DNA of 64,000 nt from Mesorhizobium liriopis (GCF_024053505.1 NZ_JAMXQS010000009.1:1-64000); one strand, 5' to 3'. Counted from the first letter of the stretch, positions 15,869 through 24,296 are shown. Numbers and translations: made by a program. Notes: generated by a model not told the origin, from the letters alone.

Positions 15869-16795
15869 ATGGGTGCCGAACGACCGCTTCTAGGAAGGTT
15901 CAACGCCTGTTCGTAGGGCTGAATTGGGGTCGAATGCGGACATTTGACCCACCGTGCACGAACGTCTGTTCTGCGCTTGCCGACAACCAAAACCAGACGG
16001 TCCGCTCCGGGCCCAACCTCAGACGCGCAAGAATCTTTGGAGCAAGATTGGCAGATGCAAGGGTCGGGTCTAGCCGTTCTAAGATCGACCCGATGCGGTT
16101 GAGCGAAAGCTCTGTCTTATTATCGGGGGTCTGTAGCTGCCTGAAGATCACAGCATCAATTCGGAAGCGGTAGAGCTGATGCTGCTACAGCTCTGCGATG
16201 CAAGACCAAAGCGGATGAGAGCCGGACGGCGGCATAGAGCATAAAGCCGCCGGTCTGGTTGCAGCGGCAAACCTTGCCGGACCGCTGAGGTGGCAGACGC
16301 GGCGCGCACAACCGACATCGAGTTTTGGTCGGCATCGAGCCATTCGACACGAGGCACAAGAAGGCGGTGGTGCAACGCGAGAGAGGTTGCCGAGGCAGGC
16401 AAGCTTCTCAAGGTTACCATCGATAGCGGGGGGGGGCGCGCAGTTCGGGCGCGCGTGTGCTTCGAGCTCTCACCACCTCAGCTCAAGTTATCTACACACT
16501 GATCAGACTTGCCGGCACATTGGAATAATTTGTGCTCTTGCGATTCAGAACATTGGATTGGCGATTCAAACGCTCTTGGTTGCAAGCTGCCAACCAAACC
16601 GCGCGGCCTGGATGGGTTCGCATGTTTGTTCGATGACGGTAGCCGTTTCCCTCTGATCTGCTGATCTGCTGGTCTGCCGCTCTGCCGTGCTTTCCAAGCG
16701 GGGGGAGCGGCTCTCTCTCGCCCTCTGCCGCTTTTGTGTCTTGCAAGCCCTGGCCCCATCCTTGGGGTGCGGAACTAACAGGGGGAGCAGACGGG
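15869..16795. other. Non-coding stretch, about 930 bases, next to the recombinase
   Basis: No supportable gene is seen. It contains dispersed repeat copy B (15926-16020), a G8 run near 16430, and a run of imperfect TCTG-CTGATCTGC units at about 16650-16690 just upstream of the recombinase. The position suggests a junction or attachment region, but no matching second attachment site was identified. Confidence 0.4.
15926..16020. repeat. Dispersed repeat, copy B (right of Shedu/MerR-ATPase)
   Basis: GGGGTCGAATGCGG at 15926-15939 and AAAACCAGACGGTCCGCT followed by CCGGGCCCAACCTC (to 16020). Same orientation as copy A, with 59 rather than 38 bases between the two parts. A third, partial copy lies at 26002-26030. 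Confidence 0.7.
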
Positions 16796-17782
16796 GTGTT
16801 TGCAGAAGCCATCAGCAAAGCGGGCAAGGAGCCGACCCGAACCGAGGGGACGGGTATCGCCTATGTGGCGAATGCAGCCTGCGTGGTGCGCGCAGCCCAG
16901 CGCGAGCTCGGCGGGCGGCCAACCCTTCTCGAGGTCGTGGGATGGTTCACCCAGGCGCACCGACGCTATCAGCCATCCACCATCCGGCAATACAAGGCCA
17001 GCCTCAAGACGCTCGGTGCCGTTCTTCGCCATCAGGGCAAGCTTGCCGAGGCAGAACTCGCAGCCGTCCTGCAGCGGCTTGAGACCCCACCCCAGCCGAT
17101 GGGAAACGGGCCCAAGCGGACCTCGGCCAAAAAGCGGCGCAGCATCCGGCCAGCCGAGCTGCGCGCGCTGATCATGAGCCTGCGCAACAGCGATCGCGAA
17201 GACGATGCCTTTCTGGCTCAGTATATCGGCATGACGGTGATGGTGTTCCCACGTCCGATCGAGTGGGCCAACGCACAAAGGGACGGCCAAAGGCTTGTGC
17301 TCGTTAACGCCAAGACCACGAACGGCCGCGCCCATGGGCCAACGCGCACGATCGAACTGCCGGGAATGTCGCGTCAGCAGCTCGAAGGCATCGACGCGTT
17401 TCTCATAGCCCTGCGCACGCGCGCAGACGCAAAAGGCAACTGGCAATCCTTCCACCGCTGGCTGGCGCGACAGCTGAGGGCTGCCTGCATCCGTGCGGGC
17501 ATCGCACCCCTTGCCCCCTACAGCCTGCGTCACCTCGGCATGGCGAGCGCAAAGAAGCTGTTTGACGCCCAAACGGTTGCCTACCTTGCCGGGCATGCCT
17601 GTGATCGCACGGCAAGCTCGCACTATGCGCCGGCACGCTCAGGCCTCAAGGGGGTGAAGGCGGTGATTGCGGCAAGGCCTGAGAATGTGGGGCTTGTGCG
17701 CGTCACGGGACGCGCCAGCCGGCGCGAGCACCTGGCAAGGCGAGAGCACACGCCCCATTCCCCGCGGCCGTTTGTTGGGTGA
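16796..17782 (+). CDS. Tyrosine recombinase (integrase-like)
   Basis: About 328 residues from the GTG at 16796, which has GGGGGAG about 9 bases upstream; a GTG at 16736 in frame lacks this. Residues 10-95 resemble a core-binding SAM-like domain (PTLLEVVGWFTQAHRRYQPSTIRQYKASL). The catalytic part shows Arg153 (FPRPIEW), a beta-hairpin Lys173 (NAKTTNG), Arg245 in YSLRHLG, His267 in LAGHA, and nucleophile Tyr277 in SSHYAP. The first position of H-x-x-R is Tyr instead of His, so the set is complete except for that substitution. It converges with the AAA+ protease gene and is the mobility gene of the island. Confidence 0.8.
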   Translation: MFAEAISKAGKEPTRTEGTGIAYVANAACVVRAAQRELGGRPTLLEVVGWFTQAHRRYQPSTIRQYKASLKTLGAVLRHQGKLAEAELAAVLQRLETPPQPMGNGPKRTSAKKRRSIRPAELRALIMSLRNSDREDDAFLAQYIGMTVMVFPRPIEWANAQRDGQRLVLVNAKTTNGRAHGPTRTIELPGMSRQQLEGIDAFLIALRTRADAKGNWQSFHRWLARQLRAACIRAGIAPLAPYSLRHLGMASAKKLFDAQTVAYLAGHACDRTASSHYAPARSGLKGVKAVIAARPENVGLVRVTGRASRREHLARREHTPHSPRPFVG

Positions 17783-17800
17783 GAGAGAAAGCGAAAGCCG

Positions 17801-20317
17801 TCACGGCGCTGGCGGTGTGGCTGCCGGCGCAACAGTCTCCTCCAGTCCCGCTGCCAGTCGGATCGCCTCGCCTTCGAGTTCGCCTTTTGCCTCGAGCGCC
17901 TGTGCCAGCCGTTCGATGGCATGGCGGTGGTCAGCGCAGAGGCTATGGGCTTCGAGGTACGCCTCATCGAGCTGGCTGTGCACGCGGGCCGCAAAGGGGG
18001 GATCAAAGGCAAGCCTGTCATCAAGCGCCTTGTCGCTTTGCCAGATCAGCGGATGCTTCTCCTTGCCCCAGCCATACGAGCCCTCCATCCTTACTGCGAT
18101 GCGGGTGGCAACCGCGAGATCGCAGGAAGCCTCACCCCCGCCTGAGCCGACCGAGAGCGAGCCGAGCAGAGTGCTCTCTGCCGCACGGCCTGCCAGCGTG
18201 AAGACAAGCAAGCGCTTCAGGTCTGCGAACTCGCCTTCCATCTCGTTGTCGAGATCGTTGCTGAGCGTATGGGGTCCAAAGGGACCATCGAGCGTGATGC
18301 GCTGGGGTGTGCCCAGGTTGCGCACCATGTGCACCACCGCATGGCCTGCCTCGTGGATAGCGATGCGTCTGCGCTTGGGCGCGCTCAGCTTGGGCCGCTG
18401 GTCGAGAAGGGTTGCTTCGAGATCGGCATAGGCGAGAGCCCGTTCTTCCCGCCGTGCCCGGCCCCTTGCCTCGCGGACCAGGCGTTCGATGTCGGCACCT
18501 GACAGGCCACGAGCGAGACGCGCGAGGGAGGCGAGGGTGCTGCGGACAGGAGCTTCGTCAGCGGTTGCGGCTGCCATGCCGTTCCCGTCTCTGTCTCTAT
18601 CTTCCCCTCCCTTCGTATCCGCGCTCCTGCTCGCCACCACATCAGAGAGCGCATCGCCCAGATGCGTCTGGAAGATGCGTGCCCGTGCGCTCTGGTCGGG
18701 CAAGGTGATCCTCACTTGGCGCTCCAGCCTGCCCGAACGCAGGATGGCAGGATCGATCACCTGCGGTCGGTTGGTGGCACCCACCACGATCACGCCTTCC
18801 GTTCTGGCTGCCCCATCGAGAAGGGTGAGGGTCTGGTTGACCAGCGAGATCCAGTAGTCGCCATGCTCGCGCCGGTCCTGGTCTTCGCGTGAGCCCAGAT
18901 TGTCGATCTCGTCGATGAAGAGGATCGCGGGCTGGGCGCTACTGGCTTGCGCAAAGGCGCGCTCCATGCGCTGGAGCACATCACCCAGATAGCTCGCCTG
19001 CAGCCAGGTGGCGACGGAAGTGACGAGAAGAGGCAGTTCGAGGGTGTTTGCCAGCGCTCGGGCAAACAGCGTCTTGCCGGTGCCGGGCGGACCAGACAGC
19101 AGGATGCGCGAGGAGAGCTGGTCCCAGCCAAGCGTGCCATCCCGCCATGATGCGAGATCGGCCTTCAGCGTCATGGCCCAGTCGTGGGCTGCACCATAGC
19201 CTGCGAGCCGATCGAGGTGCGGGGCGTTAGCGGACGTGTCAGGTGCCACGAGCGTGCCACCTCGTCCACCATCACGTCCCCGGTTGTTATTGCCGCTGCC
19301 CTTGCGCCCCAAGCCAGACGACCAGCTGCCGGCCTTGCCGCTGCCGCCGGAGCCAGTGCCCTGGCCTTCATCCCCTTTGCCGTCCTTCTCTTCGTTGGCC
19401 TTGCGTTGTTTGTTGTCGCGCGCATAGCGCACGAGGTCCGCGATGATGGCATCGTGTGATCGGCCCGGGCGGATAGCAATGGCGAGATCGGCCAGCGTCA
19501 GATGCTGGCAGGTGACGGCATCGAGATGAAGACGGTCTGGATCGTCTGGATCGGCGATCTTGGAAGCCTCCCCATCGCCGCCGACGATCTCGACGTCTGC
19601 TGCCCCGCTTCTGGCTTCGCCATCCGCCTCGGTGCCCACCATGAGCCTGATCACATCCTCTACGATCGCTGGTGTGAGCGGCCCTGTGTGGAGGATGATG
19701 TTGGCAACATCCTCAAAGCGCAGGGGCAGGTCGTCCCGTGTCCGGCCCAGGCTCAGCATAGGCGTGCTGTCGGCCAGCGCAGCGGCCAGTTCGCGAAGGT
19801 TCTGCGCGGCACTGAAGTCGGTGGTCAGGCGCAGAAGCGTTGCCACGCGGCGGGGTGCCGGGCTGTCCGCTTCATCACGGCGTCCGAACTGGCTGCGATA
19901 GGTGAACTTGTGGCTGCCCGGTGCTGCGAGATCGAAGGCCAGGCCCGGGATATCGGTCTCGCTCATCAGGCTGCGCAGGGCGGTGTTGAAGCCCGACAGG
20001 GGCGAGAGGATGCCAACGATGGGAGTTGGGCGCGCAAGCAAGTCTCGCATGCCCCGCAGACCAAGCCCTGACCGCTCAATGGCGTCGGCCAGAAGGAGAA
20101 CGATCGTCAACCGGATGACGGGAAGGGGAGACTGCGGCCGAGAATGAAGCGCAACGTCTGCGTGATCGTCGTGCTGCGTAGCATGCCCGTTCCTTTCAGC
20201 TTTCTGCTTTCGTCTCTGCTCGCGGCGCAGTGCACCGACCAGGAAGCGTGCGGTCGGCGACTTGGGAGTACGCTTGATGTGAGGCCTGGGTGCCGTTGCC
20301 GTCATTGATGCCGTCAT
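17801..20317 (-). CDS. Soluble FtsH-like AAA+ zinc metalloprotease
   Basis: This is an 838-residue protein. Residues 1-300 form a unique N-terminal region with no clear membrane span. Residues about 300-355 are a Gly/Asp/Lys-rich linker. Residues about 370-560 are an AAA+ module with Walker A GPPGTGKT (409-416), Walker B FIDEID (467-472), a sensor NRP and RSGRLE arginine-finger region. Residues 600-625 form the FtsH lid. Residues 645-830 are an M41-type peptidase with HEAGH (655-659) and third ligand Asp733 in GGEASCDLAVAT. FtsH is normally membrane-anchored; this one is not. The ATG at 20317 overlaps the upstream stop (ATGA). It is predicted to unfold and degrade specific proteins. Substrate unknown. 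Confidence 0.85.
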   Translation of the reverse strand: MTASMTATAPRPHIKRTPKSPTARFLVGALRREQRRKQKAERNGHATQHDDHADVALHSRPQSPLPVIRLTIVLLLADAIERSGLGLRGMRDLLARPTPIVGILSPLSGFNTALRSLMSETDIPGLAFDLAAPGSHKFTYRSQFGRRDEADSPAPRRVATLLRLTTDFSAAQNLRELAAALADSTPMLSLGRTRDDLPLRFEDVANIILHTGPLTPAIVEDVIRLMVGTEADGEARSGAADVEIVGGDGEASKIADPDDPDRLHLDAVTCQHLTLADLAIAIRPGRSHDAIIADLVRYARDNKQRKANEEKDGKGDEGQGTGSGGSGKAGSWSSGLGRKGSGNNNRGRDGGRGGTLVAPDTSANAPHLDRLAGYGAAHDWAMTLKADLASWRDGTLGWDQLSSRILLSGPPGTGKTLFARALANTLELPLLVTSVATWLQASYLGDVLQRMERAFAQASSAQPAILFIDEIDNLGSREDQDRREHGDYWISLVNQTLTLLDGAARTEGVIVVGATNRPQVIDPAILRSGRLERQVRITLPDQSARARIFQTHLGDALSDVVASRSADTKGGEDRDRDGNGMAAATADEAPVRSTLASLARLARGLSGADIERLVREARGRARREERALAYADLEATLLDQRPKLSAPKRRRIAIHEAGHAVVHMVRNLGTPQRITLDGPFGPHTLSNDLDNEMEGEFADLKRLLVFTLAGRAAESTLLGSLSVGSGGGEASCDLAVATRIAVRMEGSYGWGKEKHPLIWQSDKALDDRLAFDPPFAARVHSQLDEAYLEAHSLCADHRHAIERLAQALEAKGELEGEAIRLAAGLEETVAPAATPPAP

Positions 20318-21042
20318 GGCCGCACCGCCGCACTCGTGACCAGGCGCAGGATAGGCGATGGTGGCGGTGGTGCAGGAACAGGCTCTGGTTCGGGCTTGGC
20401 CTTGAGCTCTGACCCAAGTCCACCGCTGGCCCCGCCATCGCCGCCGATCAGCTTGTGTTCGAGACACCACTCCCAGATGATCTGTGCGGTCGGGTCGCCT
20501 GTTCCGACGAGGTCGGCGAGCGCAAGCCCAAGCCCGCGCGGCAGAAACAGGCCTCGGCCCTTGAGCATGTGGCCATAGCGCAGAGCGAGGCCAGCAACGA
20601 GGCTGGGGTCAATGGTCCCATTTGCGACAATGTCGCCATTCGCATAGCGCGCGGCTGCCTCGTCATCATGCGCTTCAAGAGCTGCAAATGATTTGCAGCC
20701 ACCCTCCTGGGCAGAATAAGCGGCGACGGAAGAGGAGGCACCAGTGTCGCTCCGTTTGCCCTCACAGTGGCAGCCGAAGCTTTGTCCGCTGCGGGCTGCA
20801 GCAAGGCATGCCGCGTCGTGGCCGAACGCGGTGAACAGGACGGCAAGCGGGCTCTCGGCAAGGGGTAGTGTCGAAGCCAATACGGTGGATGGCGTAGGAG
20901 CCGGTGCGGGCGATGGCACAACCGCATCCCGCACCCAGGGCAGGCGGGCAACCACGCTGCCGATGGGCTCGGACAGATGGGTGTCTGAGACGGTGTTCTG
21001 GTGGGAAGGCGAAGGCAAAGGGCAGAGGTGATCGGTCGTCAT
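20314..21042 (-). CDS. Hypothetical island protein, Pro/Ala-rich ends
   Basis: This is a 242-residue protein, co-translated with the protease (ATGA overlap). Low-complexity Pro/Ser/Ala-rich stretches at residues 40-60 and 205-235 flank a central globular part (LAVLFTAFGHDAACLAAARSG, then SLVAGLALRYGHMLKGRGLF, then AQIIWEWCLEHKLIGGD). GGAG about 7 bases upstream supports the ATG at 21042. No family is recognised. Close coupling suggests an adaptor or substrate of the FtsH-like protease. The 17-bp palindrome at 20682-20698 lies inside this gene and encodes part of CKSFA. Confidence 0.6.
   Translation of the reverse strand: MTTDHLCPLPSPSHQNTVSDTHLSEPIGSVVARLPWVRDAVVPSPAPAPTPSTVLASTLPLAESPLAVLFTAFGHDAACLAAARSGQSFGCHCEGKRSDTGASSSVAAYSAQEGGCKSFAALEAHDDEAAARYANGDIVANGTIDPSLVAGLALRYGHMLKGRGLFLPRGLGLALADLVGTGDPTAQIIWEWCLEHKLIGGDGGASGGLGSELKAKPEPEPVPAPPPPSPILRLVTSAAVRP
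20681..20699. repeat. Palindrome CTGCAAATGATTTGCAG, copy 1
   Basis: GCTGCAAATGATTTGCAGC at 20681-20699 is a perfect palindrome around one central base. The same 17-base core recurs at 22311-22327. It lies within the coding region of the 242-residue island gene. Confidence 0.75.
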
Positions 21043-21150
21043 GGCAAAGCTCCGCTTGTCCGGCAGGCTGCTTGGGCAGCGCCAGAGCGATGGGATAGGT
21101 TGTTCGAAGGGGATGGAGTGTCAGTGGGCCTAGGCGGCTGCCCTGCCGGT

Positions 21151-22215
21151 TCAGCTCGGCCCGGCCCGTGCGAAGCCGACGCTGACGCGCCGCCAAGCCG
21201 AGCGGCGGTCGTTGCGATCACGGATTGTGGGCCCGCCCGAGAAGCGCGAGTGCGGTGGCAAGTGTGCGCCGTCCACGAAGAGGTCGCCCTCTTCCATCAT
21301 GCTGTCGCCATCCAAGTGATCGGATGCGTTGGGATCGCAGGGATCGGCGTGCATCGCTGTCGTGCTGGCCGTAGCGGGTTCAGGTGTCGGCATCACAATC
21401 GCCCGGCACGCCTCTTCCATTGCAGCCTGAATGCGGGCAGCAAACAGCGCGCGCAAGTTGGCCATCGCTTCGCCCGCACCCGTCACCCCGATCAGGGTAT
21501 CGATCTCGCTGAGGCCAAAGATGCCCTTGCTATGATCGCTCGTCTCGTTTGACCCATCGATGATGGCAATGCCGACCTGTGACACAGGCGGCGCCTTGCC
21601 TTCCACATGCAGCCAGTCAGCGGCAATCATCGCCGTTGCCATCATACGCTCACGCAAGCGGTTGAGCCTGGTCTCGGAATAGGCATGCAGACCCCGCTTG
21701 AGATCGAGGATCAGAGCGGCATGCCTGGCCTGGTCCACGATCAGGAGATCAGGCGTGTAGGTGGTCTTCGCATGGACCTCGGAGCTCAGCTGAATGCCAC
21801 CCAGATCCTTCCAGCCATTCCGGCGAATGATGGCGAGTGCTGCGGGGACAATCGGCAAGGCGCAGTCGGAGGCCATCACGAGAAGGTCGGGGTTGAGCGA
21901 ACAAAGATGCGTCAGGCCCCCTTCGAGCAGCACACCCTCGTGGAAGGCAACGGAGCGGACGAGCGCAACCACAGGGGCAAACGCACCAAAGGCCAGATCA
22001 GGCTTGGCATCGCTTGAAGCCATGGCTGCCATCGCGCGATTGACAAGCTGGCCCCAAGCCGCCTCGACATCGAGCGGAAGGGGTGAGCTACACGATGCAT
22101 CGTCCAAGTTAGCAGGAAAAGCGTCAGCCGCATGTGAACGCGACGGGACTGAGGCCGAAGCGGAAGATGAAGCAGCTGCAAGGCGCGAGGCAGCCGAGAA
22201 CGTGCCGTGAGGCAT
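21151..22215 (-). CDS. Island protein with PD-(D/E)XK-nuclease-like motif
   Basis: This is a 354-residue protein starting at the ATG at 22215, which has GGAG about 8 bases upstream. The N-terminal 45 residues are Ala/Ser-rich. The centre carries Glu146 (SSEVHAK), then Pro155-Asp156 (YTPDLLIVD), then Asp171-Leu-Lys173 (ALILDLKRG). This is the E...PD...(D/E)xK spacing of restriction-endonuclease-fold nucleases. Helices follow (RLNRLRERMMATAMIAADW). The C-terminal 70 residues are acidic, then Arg-rich. The nuclease assignment is an inference from motif spacing, not a family match. It lies 108 bases upstream of the 242-residue gene, in the same direction. Confidence 0.6.
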   Translation of the reverse strand: MPHGTFSAASRLAAASSSASASVPSRSHAADAFPANLDDASCSSPLPLDVEAAWGQLVNRAMAAMASSDAKPDLAFGAFAPVVALVRSVAFHEGVLLEGGLTHLCSLNPDLLVMASDCALPIVPAALAIIRRNGWKDLGGIQLSSEVHAKTTYTPDLLIVDQARHAALILDLKRGLHAYSETRLNRLRERMMATAMIAADWLHVEGKAPPVSQVGIAIIDGSNETSDHSKGIFGLSEIDTLIGVTGAGEAMANLRALFAARIQAAMEEACRAIVMPTPEPATASTTAMHADPCDPNASDHLDGDSMMEEGDLFVDGAHLPPHSRFSGGPTIRDRNDRRSAWRRVSVGFARAGPS

Positions 22216-22308
22216 GAGGAGAACTCCCGAGATGTGATGAGGATGGCGATGCCGTTGCAGCCAGCGCGGCCGCAACAGCGCGCACCGACGGACTGTCTTG
22301 TGCAAGCC

Positions 22309-22329
22309 CCCTGCAAATGATTTGCAGGG
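22309..22329. promoter_or_regulatory. Palindrome CTGCAAATGATTTGCAG, copy 2, upstream of the nuclease-like gene
   Basis: CCCTGCAAATGATTTGCAGGG at 22309-22329 is a 10-bp perfect inverted repeat with one central base. It sits about 95 bases upstream of the ATG at 22215, a position suited to an operator. TGCAAAT-N-ATTTGCA resembles sites bound by Fur-family regulators in alphaproteobacteria, though nothing in the island suggests metal control. CAAG/CTTG arms extend it to 22303-22333. Confidence 0.5.
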
Positions 22330-22342
22330 CTTGAGCGCACGG

Positions 22343-22576
22343 TCAGCTGGCGAGGGCCGCCCTCGTGCCCAGCACACTGCGGCAGAGCACCAGGGCCCAT
22401 GCCGTGGGGCTCGGCTCTTCCATCACAACGGTCAGACCAGCAGGCCGGGCCATGCGATCACGCACCAGCGCACGACCATCATCCGCAGGTCGTCCACCAC
22501 GGGACGCACAAACGGGAACTTCCCCAAACGGGGCAATCAAGCTAGGGAGCATCTCAGCCCAATCCTTCTTAGCCAA
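22343..22576 (-). CDS. Doubtful small protein, 77 residues
   Basis: The frame starts at TTG (22576), MAKKDWAEMLPSLIAPFG, and ends WALVLCRSVLGTRAALAS. The amino-acid composition looks protein-like and the opposite strand offers nothing better, but no ribosome-binding site stands out. The rest of 22330-22916 holds one other weak frame (22662-22823) and the terminator. Confidence 0.35.
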   Translation of the reverse strand: MAKKDWAEMLPSLIAPFGEVPVCASRGGRPADDGRALVRDRMARPAGLTVVMEEPSPTAWALVLCRSVLGTRAALAS

Positions 22577-22661
22577 GGTTGCGGGTCAGGCCCTCGTTCG
22601 GTGCTTCCAACACCTGCGGGGGCCGCATTGTTCGATCCAGCTTCAACTGGACCGCTCTCAC

Positions 22662-22823
22662 CTAAGCAGGATCCGGGAGAGATCCCAAGGCGCCAAAACG
22701 CGGTTCGATCGTCTGAACGATCGCATGGTTAACGGCGGGCTCGTGAACCAAGCCGTTCAACGCAGGTCTGGACGCCGGTTCGCCAGCCATAAGACGTTCC
22801 TCCAGTTCATCTGCCTTCGCCAT
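22662..22823 (-). CDS. Doubtful small protein, 53 residues
   Basis: It starts MAKADELEERLMAGEPASRP at the ATG at 22823 and ends GALGSLPDPA. It begins just past the terminator that ends the DUF3102-like gene. Charged helical composition is plausible, but the ribosome-binding site is weak and no family is recognised. Confidence 0.3.
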   Translation of the reverse strand: MAKADELEERLMAGEPASRPALNGLVHEPAVNHAIVQTIEPRFGALGSLPDPA

Positions 22824-22837
22824 CTTTAGTGTCGGGC

Positions 22838-22868
22838 AAAAAGAAAGGCCCGGGGATGCCGGGCCTTG
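22838..22868 (-). terminator. Rho-independent terminator, minus strand
   Basis: Read on the minus strand, AAGGCCCGG pairs with CCGGGCCTT around a short ATCC-type loop, followed by TCTTTTTG. It lies about 50 bases after the stop of the DUF3102-like gene at 22917. Confidence 0.85.
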
Positions 22869-22916
22869 AAGACAACCCACGCTCAGACGCGTGGGATTGA
22901 AGCGAATGTGAGGCGA

Positions 22917-24242
22917 TCAGAGCTTGGGCGTCGGGCTCGCGGACGACCCAGCCTGTGCCGTCTTCATCAGAAAGTCCGGCCGCACCATCGTGCGTGGGGC
23001 CTTTGTCGCAGCGCTTTCCGTAAGCTTTTGGTTCGCGGTCGGTTGCAGCGCGATCGGGGCAACGGCCTCGTCGGTAGTGTCGCCAGCCATGGCGTCGTCT
23101 GCTTCCGCGGCCGCGTCAGTCCCTTCAGTCGCCTTGACCACGATCGCCACGGCCTTGGCCGGCTCGACAGTCTCGACGACTTCGCTCTCATCAACTGACT
23201 CAACCCGCGCCTCGGTCCGCGTCGGCATCAGGCGTGCCTCCACCTTCGGTAGCTTGCCTTTGGGCGAACCCGTGGTCCACAGAAGGGTCGGCACAACCGT
23301 GCCGCGCAGCCAGGCCAAGAGAACTGGACCCGAGGGCCAGCGGCTCATGTCGCCCAACTCGTTGAGCAAAGTGATCACAAAGCCCCAGCCCGACTTCGGA
23401 TCGAGCCGCATCGGCGCCATGTGCCATGGCTGGATGTCGTTGGTCGGCACCAGCGGCAGGATCAGATGCTCCAGCTCACGCCGGGCACGACGTGCCAAGG
23501 GCTCGACCTGTGGCCCAAGCTTGGACTTGGTGACCCTCTTGGGCATGGTGCCTGAGCCCATCGCCGCCTCGATCGCGCTGACGATGGAGCTGATGCGGCC
23601 CACCAGATCGGCAAAGCTCGTCTTCACCATCTGACGTGACATCGCCGTGATGCCGGCCGGTCCACCGATCTCGGTCAGTGGCACAATAGGTGCCGGCGCC
23701 TCGTTCGGATCCTTCAGCATCGCCTTGATGCCGGCAATGGTGAGCTTATTGCCCTTTTCCATCGCAGCCAGCACCTCTTCCACCTTGGCTTCGTTCTGGG
23801 TAGCGAGCGTCACAAGGGCCGTGGACGAGGCTTCCACTGCTTCGAAGCGGTGCCGCAGATGGCAAAGCCGCACATGGACGTTCATGAAGTTGGTCGCGTG
23901 CGTCCGGCTGTAGCCGTAGACGCGCTTGTTCCAGGCATGGAACTTGTCTTCGGGCACGATGACGGCGACCGCCACCATGCAGCGTCCGGTCTCGAAGACG
24001 TCGACCGTGCGGCGCCGGTGCAGGCTGTGCATGGTGAGGTTGAGTTCGGCGAGTGCGGGCATGTCGTCGGAAGCGACACCGCACTCGGCGGCAAACACTT
24101 CCCAGCTTGCGGGAAGTGCGGCAGCCAACTGCTCGGACGATGAAGACGCAGGCAAGGATGCATCGGACACAACAGATGTGGCGTCCGCTGCCTCACGCTT
24201 CATTCCCCCGCGCGCCGGGGCGTCGTGTGCATGTGTATGCAC
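22917..24242 (-). CDS. DUF3102-like protein; original start probably at 24296 behind an amber codon
   Basis: This is a 441-residue protein from a GTG at 24242. Residues about 65-130 match the DUF3102-type pattern: LNLTMHSLHRRRTVDVFETGRCMVAVA, then PEDKFHAW, then YSRTHATNFMNVHVRL. This domain is typical of mobile-element and phage proteins. The middle is basic (MPKRVTKSKLGPQVEPLARRARREL); the C-terminal 120 residues are low-complexity Ala/Thr/Glu. In the same frame, an ATG at 24296 has a far better ribosome-binding site (AGGAGAATTC) and reads MTTHTSTVPAPTA, then TAG at 24255-24257, then continues into this ORF. So codon 14 of the apparent original gene is a stop. A terminator follows the gene. 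Confidence 0.65.
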   Translation of the reverse strand: MHTHAHDAPARGGMKREAADATSVVSDASLPASSSSEQLAAALPASWEVFAAECGVASDDMPALAELNLTMHSLHRRRTVDVFETGRCMVAVAVIVPEDKFHAWNKRVYGYSRTHATNFMNVHVRLCHLRHRFEAVEASSTALVTLATQNEAKVEEVLAAMEKGNKLTIAGIKAMLKDPNEAPAPIVPLTEIGGPAGITAMSRQMVKTSFADLVGRISSIVSAIEAAMGSGTMPKRVTKSKLGPQVEPLARRARRELEHLILPLVPTNDIQPWHMAPMRLDPKSGWGFVITLLNELGDMSRWPSGPVLLAWLRGTVVPTLLWTTGSPKGKLPKVEARLMPTRTEARVESVDESEVVETVEPAKAVAIVVKATEGTDAAAEADDAMAGDTTDEAVAPIALQPTANQKLTESAATKAPRTMVRPDFLMKTAQAGSSASPTPKL

Positions 24243-24254
24243 GAGAGCGGGATC

Positions 24255-24296
24255 CTACGCCGTGGGCGCAGGGACGGTAGACGTGTGGGTGGTCAT
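24255..24296 (-). other. 13-codon leader ending in in-frame TAG
   Basis: ATG at 24296 with GGAGAATTC before it, 13 sense codons, TAG, then open frame into the DUF3102-like ORF. It could be a nonsense mutation, a leader peptide with reinitiation, or an amber-readthrough site. Confidence 0.6.

Noticed and set aside
16640-16700. CRISPR array
   Set aside because: Units are 8-9 bases, imperfect and without spacers. No other regularly spaced repeats were seen in the window.
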